This document shows, piece by piece, positions 12,516-23,845 of a stretch of DNA of 64,000 nucleotides. The DNA comes from Trifolium pratense. Lineage: Eukaryota > Streptophyta > Magnoliopsida > Fabales > Fabaceae. The DNA lies in NCBI RefSeq assembly GCF_020283565.1, contig NC_060060.1, forward strand, positions 46,426,015 to 46,490,014, read 5' to 3'. The notes beneath the pieces are model-generated. The model saw only the letters and a list, made by a program, of their open reading frames with translations, had not been told where the DNA came from and ran no database searches. The position numbers and the translations under genes are program-made. Positions within the stretch are counted from its first letter, which is position 1; each line of letters begins with the position of its first letter.

Positions 12516-12810
12516 TATAGATAAAATATTTAAAATATATTGTTAAAATATAAGTGAAACTATTTTTCCTTTCTTTTAAAACTTATTAAATCAATAATTT
12601 TTTTTTATATAATTAAATCAACAAATTCTCTTTTTTCTTTTAATAGCTTATTGAGTTGATGTATTAATCTGTTTTGTTGTTATTTTTACGAGTATAGATC
12701 GTTCTGTTTTGTTCCAATGTATAATCTGTTTTGTTTCTATTTTTAAGCAATTTTTTTTTTGTATTTATCTTATACTTCTTTCTATATATATATTTTTTAT
12801 TATTTTTTTA

Positions 12811-13031
12811 GTGAAATTACAATGAAGGATATAAAATTTGCAACGTGGTTAAAAGTAATAAGGATAAATAATAAATTAGTAACTTTGATTGTAATCGATT
12901 TTAATATATTAGTAGTAGATTATTTAGTGAAATTACAATGAAAGATACAAAACTTGCAACGTAGTTAAAAGTAATAATGATAAATTAGTAACTTTGATTG
13001 TAAATCGATTGTAATATATTAGTAGTAGATT
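12811..13031 (+). repeat. Tandem duplication of a 116-bp unit
   Basis: Units 12811-12926 and 12927-13031 both start GTGAAATTACAATGAA and end AGTAGTAGATT. The second copy is slightly shorter. Confidence 0.8.
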
Positions 13032-13130
13032 TCGTTCAAACTTTCATTCATCTAAAGTTTGATGTCCTAAGAGTTCGTTGTATCCTTGTGTTAAGTTTTT
13101 TTTTTTTAAAGGAAGATTATTATTGATTTA

Positions 13131-13393
13131 GGATCCGTTTGATCTGCAAAATATAAATACTGGACAGAATAGTACAAGACAATACAGCACAGGGCAAACG
13201 TTTAAGTTATTGAACAAGTTGTGCTGATGACAAAAAGTTGTCCCGTGGTTCTGTGGGAGACAAGAATTTCAGTTTTTGTCCTGTCCCTTGGCCCCCAATT
13301 TGTCTAGTACCAGGAACAGATTTAAAATCAAACACAGTACACCAGAAATTGTCATGTCCAGTCCCTTATGTTTTAGTAGTTTAAACGCACCCT
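13131..13393. mobile_element. Tourist/hAT-like MITE candidate
   Basis: The ends GGATCCGTTTGAT and TTTAAACGCACCC are roughly inverted. A clear target duplication is not visible. Confidence 0.35.
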
Positions 13394-13409
13394 AAATTCA
13401 ATAGATCGA

Positions 13410-13471
13410 TCTGTTTCACCTATTCCATGCTGCATTCAATGCTGAACGTTGCCAACAATAATTTGGATCTA
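13410..13471 (+). repeat. Isolated relic of the 15.2-19.7 kb array motif
   Basis: The segment CACCTATTCCATG to GCCAACAATAATTTGGATC matches a motif found once in each unit of the tandem array downstream. It lies about 2 kb before the array. Confidence 0.6.
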
Positions 13472-13732
13472 AAAATAGGGCGGGGAGAAACTCGCAAGTA
13501 ACGGATGAGTTAAAATAGAATGTGCTGGAAACTTGTACGTAGCGGATGAGTAAAAATAGGGCGCGCGAAATTTTTTAATCCTATGTAATATTTGTATAAT
13601 ATAAGAGTAATGGTTAACATAGGGTAGTAGTTAATTTGAATCTTCAATTTTGGCATGCACAACACAACGTAATATTTTTATTTTTTTTGGTTTACTCACA
13701 ACGTAATAGTTTTTAGTTATTTATAATGTTGA

Positions 13733-13925
13733 GTTTGAGCACTAAAAAGTTAAAAAAATAAAAACATAAAAATCGGGCCGGCCCGAAAGCCCGACAACTC
13801 GTACCGGGCCGGGTTCAACACTAATTTTTATAGCACGTTTTTTATCCGTACTTTTTAGCTCGGCCCGACAAAGCCCGAAGCCTGAAAAACGGGCCGCCCG
13901 TTTTGACAACTCTAATAGCAAGACC
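13733..13925. repeat. GC-rich dispersed repeat with CGGGCC palindromes
   Basis: GGGCCGGCCCG, CCGGGCCGGG, CTCGGCCCGA and AACGGGCCGCCCGTT stand out from AT-rich surroundings. This is a dispersed plant-repeat type; the class is undetermined. Confidence 0.45.
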
Positions 13926-14024
13926 AACAAAACTAAACATAGGTACTGTTTGGACCAACTTTTTTTAAGTGTATAAGCTATTTAAACCGTAAAGCTATAA
14001 ATAATAGCTTTAAAACTAAATTTA

Positions 14025-14235
14025 GGGCTCGTTTGACCTAGCTCCTTTTAGTGCTTATACAAACAACTTATGCAATATAAATTAGGTTTTATGCTATTTT
14101 ATAAGTTCACACTAGTGAAAATTATAATTTTATAAGCTATTTTATGATAAATTACCTTCACAAACTTATAATAATATATAAAAATTGCATAAGCTGTTTA
14201 CATAAACTATAAAAAAAGCTAAGGCAAACAAGCCC
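14025..14235. mobile_element. Tourist-like MITE, TTA TSD
   Basis: The ends GGGCTCGTTTG and CAAACAAGCCC are flanked by TTA at 14022-14024 and 14236-14238. The interior is closely similar to the element at 24752-24963. Confidence 0.8.
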
Positions 14236-14514
14236 TTAAAATTGTTTAGTAAATCTTATTTTTTTTTATAAATGTTGTTTTTTTAAATATTATAGATTTA
14301 AAAGATACTCCATGTTTAGTGAAAAAAAATTATAATTTTTCTAAAAAAGTAGAAGCTAAAAAAAGGAAAAAAGTTAGGACAAAGGTAGCCTAGTAATTCA
14401 CGAAATCAAAGGCTCAAAAGACCCAACAAAATTTAGTCAAAAAAAAAAAAAAAAAACCCCAACAATAATAATTAAGGACAATACCGTAAATTCGTTCACA
14501 GAAACTAGGGTTCA

Positions 14515-14610
14515 CTATAGTCTCTACCTATTTAAACCCTTGTTCGTTCTCACCGCTTCTTGTTTTCCTTCATCGTTTTCTCGCAAACCCCTGTCTTTTA
14601 TGTTAATCAC
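14515..14610 (+). promoter_or_regulatory. Possible promoter and first exon of the array or snoRNA transcript
   Basis: CTATTTAAACCC (about 14527-14538) resembles a TATA box and is followed by a pyrimidine-rich leader-like stretch (CTCACCGCTTCTTG). It would drive transcription through the snoRNA candidate and into the tandem array. Support is compositional only. Confidence 0.35.
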
Positions 14611-14657
14611 AAAAAATCTTAATTCTTTAGTTTCAAATTTTATTTGATTTGATTTTA

Positions 14658-14737
14658 AGGCGGTGATGAATTTATGTATACCATCAAACTTTGAAAGCTA
14701 AATTAGCTCGGTGATGCCAACTATACAATCTGAGCCT
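14658..14737 (+). ncRNA. C/D-box snoRNA candidate
   Basis: Box C GTGATGA is at 14663-14669 and box D CTGA at 14730-14733. The terminal stem AGGC (14658-14661) pairs with GCCT (14734-14737). An internal C'-like GGTGATG lies at 14710-14716. The 80-nt length fits plant C/D snoRNAs. The guide element before box D would be CCAACTATACAAT. I did not identify its rRNA or snRNA target. It sits in what looks like a leader intron, a common location for such RNAs. Confidence 0.6.
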
Positions 14738-15830
14738 TGTTTTGCTTAAACTTGTTTTAATTTTAATTTGATTTTAGTGTTTTGGATTTATTGAATGAAA
14801 AGGCAACAATTTAGAGTCTCTGATTCGCTTATTTGATAGTGATTTCATTAACTGAGATTCTGGTATTAGCCATCGATCTTCCTAAATTTTCAATTTTTTG
14901 TAAATTCTGTTTTTTTAAATGTTTTCTAGGTTTATATTATAGTGACAATTATTTTGATTTTAATTTTTGCTAAATCATCTTTTTTTTTTTTTTGTTGTTG
15001 AAAAACCAGTATTCATTGTTGTTTAGTTGAAATTGTTGTGTATTTGATCGGTTTATTTAAGATTTATTGAAATGTTATATATGAATCTGTTCTCCTCGAT
15101 TTTTTTGTAATGTTTCTGTTCTAGTTCAATGTTTGCTAATACATTTATTACTTTCCAGTAGTATGGAACTAAAGACTCTCTAGTTTCCACAGGCGATTAT
15201 CCCTGACAGTGGAAACACCTATTCAGGTAGATATCTTCAAATTTTATCTTTCATATCCTTTGATGAACAAGATCTATGATGTTTCAAGGTATCGGTGTGT
15301 TAACTATTATTGATCTAACATCAAAAAAAAAAAAAAACTATTATTGATCTGGAAGGCTGAAACATAGCATATGGTTCTTTGGTGATTCCCGTATTATGAT
15401 GATTAGATTAATTAATTGTGATTTGTTGATTAAATAGTTAAATCATATGTTTAGTTCTACCTTTATATTTATAATTAAATTTGTTGAGAAAGGCAACAAT
15501 TTCTGTTTCACCTATTCCATGGTGCTTCAGTTATGAACGTTGCCAACAATAATTTGGATCTGAAATTCTGGCATTGGCCCTTGTTTTTTCCACAGTCTGA
15601 TGCATAGGCACAGATCTTACATAGATGGAGTGTGAATTGGGGTCAGCTGACCCCACTCCTCTTCGAGAAACTACACCAATTATGTCACATTTTGATGTCA
15701 CGACTCCATTTCAAATAATATACAGTCCCCACATAGTTCAATTAATTACATGACAAACAAACTACTATATTTTGATTTTTATACACAAAATGGAACTTTG
15801 TATTTATCAGAAATGAGTTCTATATTGTAG

Positions 15831-15911
15831 GCATTAGACAAGATTAGGTTCCTTTCCCTCACCGACAAGGAGATTTTAGGTGAAGGCTACACTGTCAAGC
15901 TTGAAATCCAG
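15831..15911 (+). CDS. Conserved 81-bp exon-like block, array copy 1
   Basis: TTGTAG precedes and GT follows, so both splice borders are present. The 27 codons are open (begins ALDKIRFLSLTDKEILGEG, ends VKLEIQ). The frame is kept in all three copies. The family is not recognised; the whole gene may be a pseudogene. Confidence 0.35.
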
Positions 15912-16364
15912 GTTATCATTGCTAAATATTTAATTTAAGCATATATTTATATCATTACATTAGATTAGTTAATTAGTTTATTTTTCCTATATTATTTTTG
16001 TTAACTTATGATGAATACCTAAGAAATTCTTATAGTTAATAGCTTTTTTAGTGGTTTATTTTGTATAATTGTGCTGCTGAGGATCTGTGTTGAAACTTCT
16101 CTTCCTGGTTTGCCTTTATGTATATATGATTGTATGGTCTTACTTCATTGATATGTATACCCTTGGTTGTGCCAATTATTCTTGGTTCTATACCCTTGTT
16201 TGTAGCAGCAAACAAACACAAAGAAAAGGGTAATTTCATATTGGGAAGGACAATTTGTATGATCTTAACTTTTATTGATCTTGAAGGCTCAATCATAAAC
16301 CTATGGTTCTTTGGTGATTCCAGTATTACGATTATTAGAGTAATTAATTATGATTTGTTGATTA

Positions 16365-16615
16365 CTCCCTCCGTCCCAAATCTTTAGTCCTTTTACCTTT
16401 TTAGTTTTGTCCCAAATCTTTTGTCTTTTTAAGAAACCAATGCACAATTAGTGATACTTTACCATTTGTACCCTTACTAAAGTTAAAACATTAATTAAAT
16501 ATATTTTCTCTTTCTTAATAAAGTAAGGGTAAAATTGACTTAATTTATCAATATTTATCATTTCTTAATCTCCGTGCAAAACTCTAAAAGGATCAAAGTT
16601 TTGGGACGGAGGGAG
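16365..16615. mobile_element. Stowaway MITE, TA TSD (array copy A)
   Basis: The ends CTCCCTCCGTCCCAAA and TTTGGGACGGAGGGAG are flanked by TA. Unit 1 (near 15436) and unit 4 (near 19338) show the uninterrupted target GTTGATTAAATAG. Confidence 0.9.
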
Positions 16616-17013
16616 TAAATAGTTAAATCATATATTGAGTTCTACCTTTATATTTATAATTAAATTTGTTGAGAAAGGCAACAATTTCTGTTTCACCTAT
16701 TCCATGGTGCTTCAGTTATGAACGTTGCCAACAATAATTTGGATCTGAAATTCTGGCATAGGCCCTTGTTTTTTCCACAGGCTTATGCATAGGCACAGAT
16801 CTTACATAGAAGGAGTGTGAATTGGGGTCAGCTGACCCCACTCCTCTTTGAGAAACTACACCAATTATGTCACATTTTGATATCTTGACTCTACTTCAAA
16901 TAATATATTGTCCTCACATAGTTCAATTAATTACATGACAAACAAACTACTTCTATGATTTTTATACACAAAATGGAACTTTGTATTTATCAGAAATGAG
17001 TTCTGTATTGTAG

Positions 17014-17094
17014 GCATTTGACAAGATTAGGTTCTTTTCCCTCACCGACAAGGAGATTTTAGGTGAAGGCTACACTGTCAAGCTTGAAATCCAG
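17014..17094 (+). CDS. Conserved 81-bp exon-like block, array copy 2
   Basis: Same borders and open frame as 15831-15911. It reads AFDKIRFFSLTDKEILGEG at the start, two conservative changes from copy 1. Confidence 0.35.
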
Positions 17095-18000
17095 GTTAGC
17101 ATTGCTAAATATTTAATTTAAGCATCTATTTATATCATTACATTAGATTAGTTAATTAGTTTATTTTTCCTATATTATTTTTGTTAACTTATGATGAATA
17201 CCTAAGAAATTCTTATAGTTAATTGCTTTTTTAGTGGTTTAATTTGTATAATTGTGCTGCTGAGGATCTGTGTTGAAACTTCTCTTCTGGTTTGCCTTTA
17301 TGAATATATGATTGTATGGTCTTACTTCATTGATATGTATACCCTTGTTTGTGCCAATTATACTAGGTTCTATACCCTTGTTTGTAGCAGCGAACAAACA
17401 CAAAGAAAAGGGTATTTCATATTGGGAAGGCCAATTTGTATGATCTTACTTCAATGATATGTATATCCTTTTTGTGCCAATTATACTTGGTTCTATACCC
17501 TTGTTTGTAGCAGCGAACAAACACAAAGAAAAGGGTAATTTCATATTGGGAAGGACAATGGTTATTAGCCATCTGATGTAGTTGTCTATTAGAAGTCATC
17601 AAATTACTTCCAAATTTGTGGGCTTTCATTGTAATTGCTTCGTATACTTTAATTAGTTGAGAAAGTTAGGGTATATAACTTGTATAGATTGTTGATTTAG
17701 CTCAGTTAGTCATTCTTTAACTTAACTAAAACAAAGAGACAAATGAGATCTAAAAGAATTTGAGGAGAAACAGATTGTGAGTTTGTAATCTTAAAGTGTA
17801 ACTCTAAGTTTATAGTGGGAAACTTAAATACATTTACTAACTCCTGAGATAGGTCCTGAAATCTGTCTTTTCATCTATGATGTTTCAAGGTATCTGTGCG
17901 TTAACTTTTATTGATCTGGAAGGCTGAATCATAAGCCTATGGTTCTTTGGTGATTCCGGTATTATGATTATTAGAGTAATTAATTGTGATTTGTTGATTA

Positions 18001-18249
18001 CTCCCTCCGTCCCAAATCTTTAGTCCTTTTACCTTTTTAGTTTTGCCCCAAATCTTTTGTCTTTTTAAGAAACCAATGCACAATTAGTGATACTTTACCA
18101 TTTGTACCCTTACAAGTTAAAACACTAATTAAATATATTTTCTCTTTCTTAATAAAGTAAGGGTAAAATTGACTTAATTTATCAATATTTATCATTTCTT
18201 AATCTCTGTGCAAAACTCTAAAAGGACTAAAGTTTTGGGACGGAGGGAG
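18001..18249. mobile_element. Stowaway MITE, TA TSD (array copy B)
   Basis: Nearly identical in sequence to 16365-16615 and at the same place within its unit. It was therefore most likely copied along with the unit rather than inserted independently. Confidence 0.9.
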
Positions 18250-18648
18250 TAAATAGTTAAATCATATGTTTAGTTCTACCTTTATATTTATAATTAAATT
18301 TGTTGAGAAAGGCAACAATTTCTGTTTCACCTATTCCATGGTGCTTCAGTTATGAATGTTGCCAACAATAATTTGGGTCTGAATTATGGCATAGGCCCTT
18401 GTTTTTTCCACAGGCTTATGCATAGGCACAGATCTTACATAGAAGGAGTCTGAATTGGGGTCAGCTGATCCCACTCCTCTTCGAGAAACTACACCAATTA
18501 TGTCACATTTTGATATCACGACTCCATTTCAAATAATATACAGTCCCCACATAGTTCAATTAATTACATGACAAACAAACTACTATATTTTGATTTTTAT
18601 ACACAAAATGGAACTTTGTATTTATCAGAAATGAGTTCTATATTGTAG

Positions 18649-18729
18649 GCTTTAGACAAGATTAGGTTCCTTTCCCTCACTGACAAGGAGATTTTAGGTG
18701 AAGGCGACAATGTCAAGCTTGAAATCCAG
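18649..18729 (+). CDS. Conserved 81-bp exon-like block, array copy 3
   Basis: Same borders and open frame as copy 1, but GYTVKLEIQ is changed to GDNVKLEIQ. Confidence 0.35.
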
Positions 18730-19690
18730 GTTAGAATTGCTAAATATTTAATTTAAGCATCTATTTATATCATTACTTTAGATTAGTTAATTAGTTTATT
18801 TTTCCTATATTATTTTTGTTAGCTTATGATGAATACCTAAGAAATTCTTATAGTTAATTGCTTTTTTAGTGGTTTATTTTGTATAATTATGCTGCTGAGG
18901 ATCCGTGTTGAAACTTCTCTTCTGGTTTGCCTTTATGAATATATGATTGTATGGTCTCACTTCTATGATATGTATACCCTTGTTTGTGCCAATTATACTT
19001 CTATACCCTTGTTTGTAGCATCGAACAAACACAAAGAACTGGGTAATTTCATATTGGGAAGGACAATGGTTATTAGCCATCTGATGTAGTTATCTATTAA
19101 AACTCATCAAATTACTTCCAAATTTGAGGAGAAAAAGATTCTGAGTTTGTAATCTTAAAGTGTAACTCTAAGTTTTATAGTGGGAAACATAAATACATTT
19201 ATTAACTCCTGGGATATGTCCTGAAATCAGTCTTTTCATTTCCTTTGATGAACACGATCTATGATATTTCAAGGTATCAGTTCTTTGGTGATTCCAGTAT
19301 TATGATTATTAGAGTAATTAATTGTGATTTGTTGATTAAATAGTTAAATCATATGTTTAGTTCTACCTGTATATAATTAAATTTGTTGAGAAATGCAACA
19401 ATTTCTTTTTCACCTATTCCATGGTGATTCAGTTATGAACGTTGCCAACAATAATTTGGATCTGAAATTCTGGCATTGGCCCTTGTTTTTTCCACAGGCT
19501 TATGCATAGGCACATATCTTACATACGAGGAGTGTGAATTGGGGTCAGCTGACCCCACCCCTCTTTTAGAAACTACACCAATTATGTCACATTTTGATAT
19601 CTTGATCCCACATCAAATAATGTACTGTCCCCACATAGTTCAATCAATAAACCTTACCATAGAATGCGACCGATGAGCACTGTAGAAGGC

Positions 19691-20340
19691 CTCATATTCA
19701 TCCGTGGCCACCACACGGTTGCCTTTCTCCCGTCTCCTTCCATTCCCTTTTCTCTTCAATGTTTGTAAGCTTTTCCCCATTTGTAAAGGTTTTTGGCTGA
19801 AAGGGATATGCCAGAAAGGCTTTCCATTTGTGTCAGATGCAGAACTATTTCTCGTGTCCTTTCCTTGCTAGTTTGCTTTTGTGGTTTGTTTGTCTCGTAT
19901 CCAATTCGTTTTGCTTTCTTCTTAAAAGAGACGACGGAGATTCACTTTTGTTCAGGTTCTCACTTACCCTTTTTGCCCTTATCTTTCATTTGTTTCCCTA
20001 GAAAAAGTAAGAACAATTTTCCGTTTTTTCAAATCTTTCATGATTAGGGTTTTATTGTATATTGAGGTTTTAGTCATCAAATTTGTAATTTTAGAAGTAA
20101 TTGGATAATAAGTAGTCTCATATTGTAGATTTTTCGCTAATAGGAGGTTTTGTTAGTGATTGGACCAAAGCTTTGTTCCTCTGTTTGTGTTCAACACTTT
20201 TGTTCTCAAATCAAGTCAAATCCCTTTCATTCATAATTTGCATTCTCTTCCTGTAAATCAGAAACCAACCTTCACAAACTTCAACTAATTAATCTCACTT
20301 TTTAGCTTTTCTTGTCTTTCCAACCAAATACACACATAAA
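19691..20340. other. Intergenic DNA before the phospholipase pseudogene
   Basis: This is pyrimidine-rich DNA. An 84-codon open frame at 19793-20047 has no recognisable domain. The last 100 bases may be the promoter and leader of the sPLA2 gene. Confidence 0.35.
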
Positions 20341-20347
20341 CATAAAC

Positions 20348-20837
20348 ATGGTTCTAACACAGTCACTTAAGTATTCTTTTCTGTTATGTTTCACCTTTGG
20401 TTTCAACCTGTTAACCACTTCTGTTTATGCCCTCAACATAGGAGCTGAAACCACCGGAATAGCTGTTTCTGTTGTATGCATCTTAATTAATGCTTAAACA
20501 TATTAATTTTGTTTTAACATGTGTAAGTGTAATAACTAATTTTTTAATTATTTCTATTTATTACTTAATTTTTCTGTTGAGCAACGATTGTAGGAGACAA
20601 TGTGAGTCAAGTTTCTGCTCAGGTACATGTCTTAATAATAATTATTAGTAATTTTTTTATATATATTTTTACTTTGTTTGTTTTTTTGATAATTGAGTTC
20701 ATTGGATTTAACAGTGCCTCTGTTGTTGATAATTGAGTATTGTGGACTTTTGTATAGCGGATGCCTTGGTTAAAAACCTTGTGATGGCCTTGATGCTCGT
20801 TGTATGAAGCATGACCAATGTGTCACAGTAAAAAATA
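20348..20837 (+). pseudogene. Secretory phospholipase A2 (plant sPLA2), broken
   Basis: Exon 1 (20348-20473) encodes a signal peptide ending near VYALNIGAET. Exon 2 (20582-20622) encodes RRQCESSFCS. Exon 3 (20715-20837) encodes EYCGLLYSGC, then KPCDGLDARCMKHDQCVT, the calcium loop and the catalytic His-Asp motif of plant sPLA2. Damage: the exon 1-2 junction shifts frame and meets TAG at 20591-20593; the calcium-loop glutamate codon has become TAA (20771-20773); one of the paired cysteines before MKHD is Arg (20798-20800). The exon coding the C-terminal half was not found downstream. Intact enzymes are secreted and release fatty acids from the sn-2 position of phospholipids. Confidence 0.85.
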
Positions 20838-21843
20838 GTGAGTTCAATAAATTATAATTGATTACTCTTAGAATTAGGTTTATGCCTACTTTAATCCTAG
20901 AAGCTATATGGATAGTCAAATTTGCTCATTACAGAAAATATGTAGGTGATCTGATAACAAGTGATTCAATAAATTATAGATAGATTCGGAAAGCATCTTA
21001 GAATTTGAGAATTTGAGCTTAACTATATTCTAAAAAATAGCTCATAAAGTAAGAATTGCCATCTTATAATCATTATAATTTTGGATTTCCAACAATCACT
21101 AGGTCCCTTTAGAAAGTACACCACTGAATTTTTTTTACTCAAACACACTATGAAATTAAATAAAGATGGTAAGTGGGTGTTATGGATTTTTTACCTAATA
21201 AAATTACTTTTAATCAGTAGTATATCATCAGCTGGCCTTGTGCTTGTTATGAAGCTTATGGACACACATATAAATAAGGACTAATTAATCATGACCCTTC
21301 ACCTAATTACTTCATTTCTGGATATTTTGTAATTCATGACCCTTCTCCTTTTGCTCAAACGTATATACTTAAGAGGACTAAATATTAGTAGTGTCACCAA
21401 ACTAATATCATTTACTACTATTTTATGGAATACTCAAAACTATTATTTTTTATAATTTTCAAAACGACAATGAAAAACAAAAACAAATTGCCATATATCC
21501 ATCTATGTTCAATCAACATCACCTGCAATTTCTTAATCTTCAGTGTCTGCGAATCCTGCTACATTGATTGATGACTTCAGGTTTCTTCTCATGTGAGCAT
21601 GGCAAGTACTCAGTTTACATCAACAAGGATGTTGAACAAGTATGCATATGGACTCAAATTTCATGTAAGATTAAGGTGACATTGCTTTGCTTTTTGTTTT
21701 GTTAGAGTACTGTTGCTACTCTTTATCTTCTTTCTTTTGGCTATAGAAAAAAGACAAATGAATTCATTGCAACAAAAATAATTCAATTTCAATGATTAAT
21801 GCTTTGTTTTTTTGTTTAATGTGACATTGAAACATGATCTTTT

Positions 21844-21882
<39 letters not shown>

Positions 21883-22930
21883 TGTAGTAGGCATATAATA
21901 TAAGCATACCGCTGGCCATTTGCAAAAGATTTCAAATAAGACTTATGCTGCTATTCATTTTTTCCATCTCTTCCTCCGGGGCCAGATTATATACAATGCA
22001 GAGCTTTAATATTTCAATTGCAGTGATTAATTTAGAGAGAAGGATAATTTTTTTACTTAAGTCCAATTCTACCAATGTTCAATCATCTTCGATTGTGTCA
22101 TTGTTAAGTCGCTATAAATTACAATAGTTGTGAGTAGCTTATTCTTGGGGGATGAGTTCCTAATTGAAAGGCTATTTAGACTTATGCAGCTTGCATAACT
22201 ATGCAGGAGATGCATTTTAACTATTGCATTTAAGCATAATAAAATTAACTAACACTCTTGGGGTTTCAAATCTTTAAATCAATATATGAATGGTAAATTA
22301 ACAATGAAGTTTAAGGTGATTATCAATATTTGAAATTATAGTTGATGAAGTTCTTGAGAGATAATATTTCAAGTTAATTTTTAAAATGGTCCGTCTTGAG
22401 AATTTATTCTTGTTGCTCAACATTGTGCAGGACATCACCTTATTTTGATATCTATTACTAGGCACCTTTGTAATCTTATACTGTTTCCTTTGTCCTTATC
22501 TGCTGTAGTTCAATTTCACTATACTATTAGGTTAAACTACTTAGTTAGGATTTAGCTGATTTTTGGGCTTGTCAGTTAGTTATGAAATATGTGGCTTGAA
22601 AATAGAATAATTTCGAGTAATTATGAGTTATTTTTTTGGGTTACTGATATATAAGTAAGGCATTGTGGCTTATGAGGTGAAAAGAGTGTGGTTTTATGAA
22701 ATATACCAAGTTTTATAAACATATATTGATAATAAGGTTTATGTGCAAAGTTCTGACACATACTTAAAATCAACATTTCAGTTCAAACTTGGTATGGAGT
22801 TTATAACATGAAGACTTCAATGAAGCCACTCAATGCATCTTTTGAGTATCAAAGAAATTCAAAGGTCATAGAAATATATGGTGTGAGAAAAATCATAAGA
22901 TTAACATTATGATGAGCAAAGAAAATTAAA
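20838..22930. other. Intergenic DNA with no supported gene
   Basis: I see no coding exon with family signal. Candidate splice-like sites near 21540-21660 lead to no recognisable protein. A microsatellite sits at 21843-21891. Confidence 0.4.
21843..21891. repeat. (TTTA)n microsatellite
   Basis: About twelve uninterrupted TTTA units. Confidence 0.95.
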
Positions 22931-22931
22931 A

Positions 22932-23230
22932 TTAGGCATAATAGAAAACAACTTTTTCATTAACACGATTAATACAGTAGCATTCACTTTGAAGACAATG
23001 CTTAATTTGACTAGACCGACATGAAAGATACATACAATGCACGTCTGAAATACACTTTCCTGAAATATAAAAAGAATTTAAAATTATATTACTAAAAATG
23101 AGGTGAAAGATTATGTAGATAAAGAAAAATGAAACATGAAAATAAGCTTACCACCACCAACGTTTACTACAACGAGAAATAGGGAAACAAAGAAGGTTAT
23201 AGTATAAACAAACTTGAGAATTTTAGTCAT
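22932..23230 (-). CDS. NCR peptide, six-cysteine
   Basis: Exon 1 is 23230-23152 and exon 2 is 23059-22932, giving 68 residues. Exon 1 encodes the signal peptide MTKILKFVYTITFFVSLFLV; an in-frame ATG three codons upstream (23239) is an alternative start. The intron is 92 bp and phase 1, right after the signal peptide, as is usual in this family. The mature part has cysteine spacing C-x5-C-x4-C-x7-C-x4-C-x-C, starting GKCISDVHC. NCR peptides are secreted into symbiosomes of IRLC legume nodules and drive bacteroid differentiation. The upstream DNA (23240-23420) matches the regions upstream of other NCR genes here. Nodule expression is inferred from the family. Confidence 0.88.
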
Positions 23231-23279
23231 TTTTTTCATCGTTGCATGTAGAATATTTGTTAAATGGATTAATTGCTAC

Positions 23280-23480
23280 TTTATATAGTAAAAACTCTTG
23301 TGCTATGTTAGAATATTTGTCCCTTTAAATGTCTCAAAATTAAATTGATGTATAATATTTGTCCCTTTAACTCATGTAAGTCACCACTTGACCTTAGAGT
23401 ATATTGCACATAATTTTTTTAATTTTTTTTTTATTTGGCATTTCATAATGGACAAAGGAAAATCAACATTATTTAATGTA
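23280..23480 (-). promoter_or_regulatory. NCR upstream region (conserved block)
   Basis: The block containing TGTCCCTTTAACTCATG and CACTTGACCTTAGAGTATAT recurs at 25240-25290 and, inverted, near 43735-43790 upstream of the NCR gene at 44102. Its position and conservation suggest promoter function. Confidence 0.45.
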
Positions 23481-23521
23481 GGGAAAAATGTTGTAAAAAA
23501 AAAAGAAGTCAATTTTGGTGT

Positions 23522-23660
23522 TGGACTTTTTAGGGATGACTACAGTTGGATTTATTGCAACTGCAAATAGGAAGGGGCTTGAACTACTTAATGCCAGAAC
23601 TTACCCCCGAACCAGATTAGACGGTCAAGTGGGCCGAATACTGGTGGTGAAAATAAATAA
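23522..23660 (+). mobile_element. SINE family A, 5'-truncated
   Basis: The body matches the SINE at 528-693 (CCAGAACTTACCCCCGAACC) and ends GGTGGTGAAAATAAATAAAA. The A box is missing. Confidence 0.65.
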
Positions 23661-23679
23661 AAAAGGTCAATTTTACCAA

Positions 23680-23845
23680 TCGTTAGTTGGTTTAGTGGTG
23701 ATTGACGTTGGACTTGGTAGAGAGAACCATATTTTGATTCCCGCAACTGCGATCGGGAGGTGGCTGGAATCACTTGATGCTAGAACCGACCTTCAAACCA
23801 GATTAGACAGTCCAGTGGACCGGATACTGTGATGAAAAACAATCA
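23680..23845 (+). mobile_element. SINE family A, near complete
   Basis: The A-box-like TTGGTTTAGTGGTG is at about 23687 and a decayed B box (TTTTGATTCCC) follows. It lies directly behind the truncated copy at 23522-23660 in the same orientation. Confidence 0.7.

Larger units (their letters stand above)
15175..19690 (+). repeat. Tandem array of four 1.1-1.6 kb units
   Basis: A landmark (GAGAAAGGCAACAATTTCTG) recurs near 15487, 16671, 18305 and 19387. Each unit then carries a TTCCACAG acceptor-like site and a conserved block containing the palindrome GGGGTCAGCTGACCCC. The first three units also carry an 81-bp exon-like block; the fourth lacks it. Unit spacing differs mainly because units 2 and 3 contain a Stowaway MITE and because 17320-17570 holds a local duplication. 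I do not recognise the parent gene. Confidence 0.8.

Noticed and set aside
15503..15568. Second snoRNA-like sequence (GTTATGA ... TCTGA) in each array unit
   Set aside because: Box C is poor, no terminal stem is formed, and the related copy at 13410-13471 lacks the D box.
19793..20047. 84-codon open frame
   Set aside because: Contains Cys- and Phe-rich runs but no recognisable family; the surroundings look like leader or intergenic DNA.
21843..21891. Regular TTTA repeats considered as a CRISPR-like or structured array
   Set aside because: It is a simple 4-bp microsatellite without spacers, in plant DNA.
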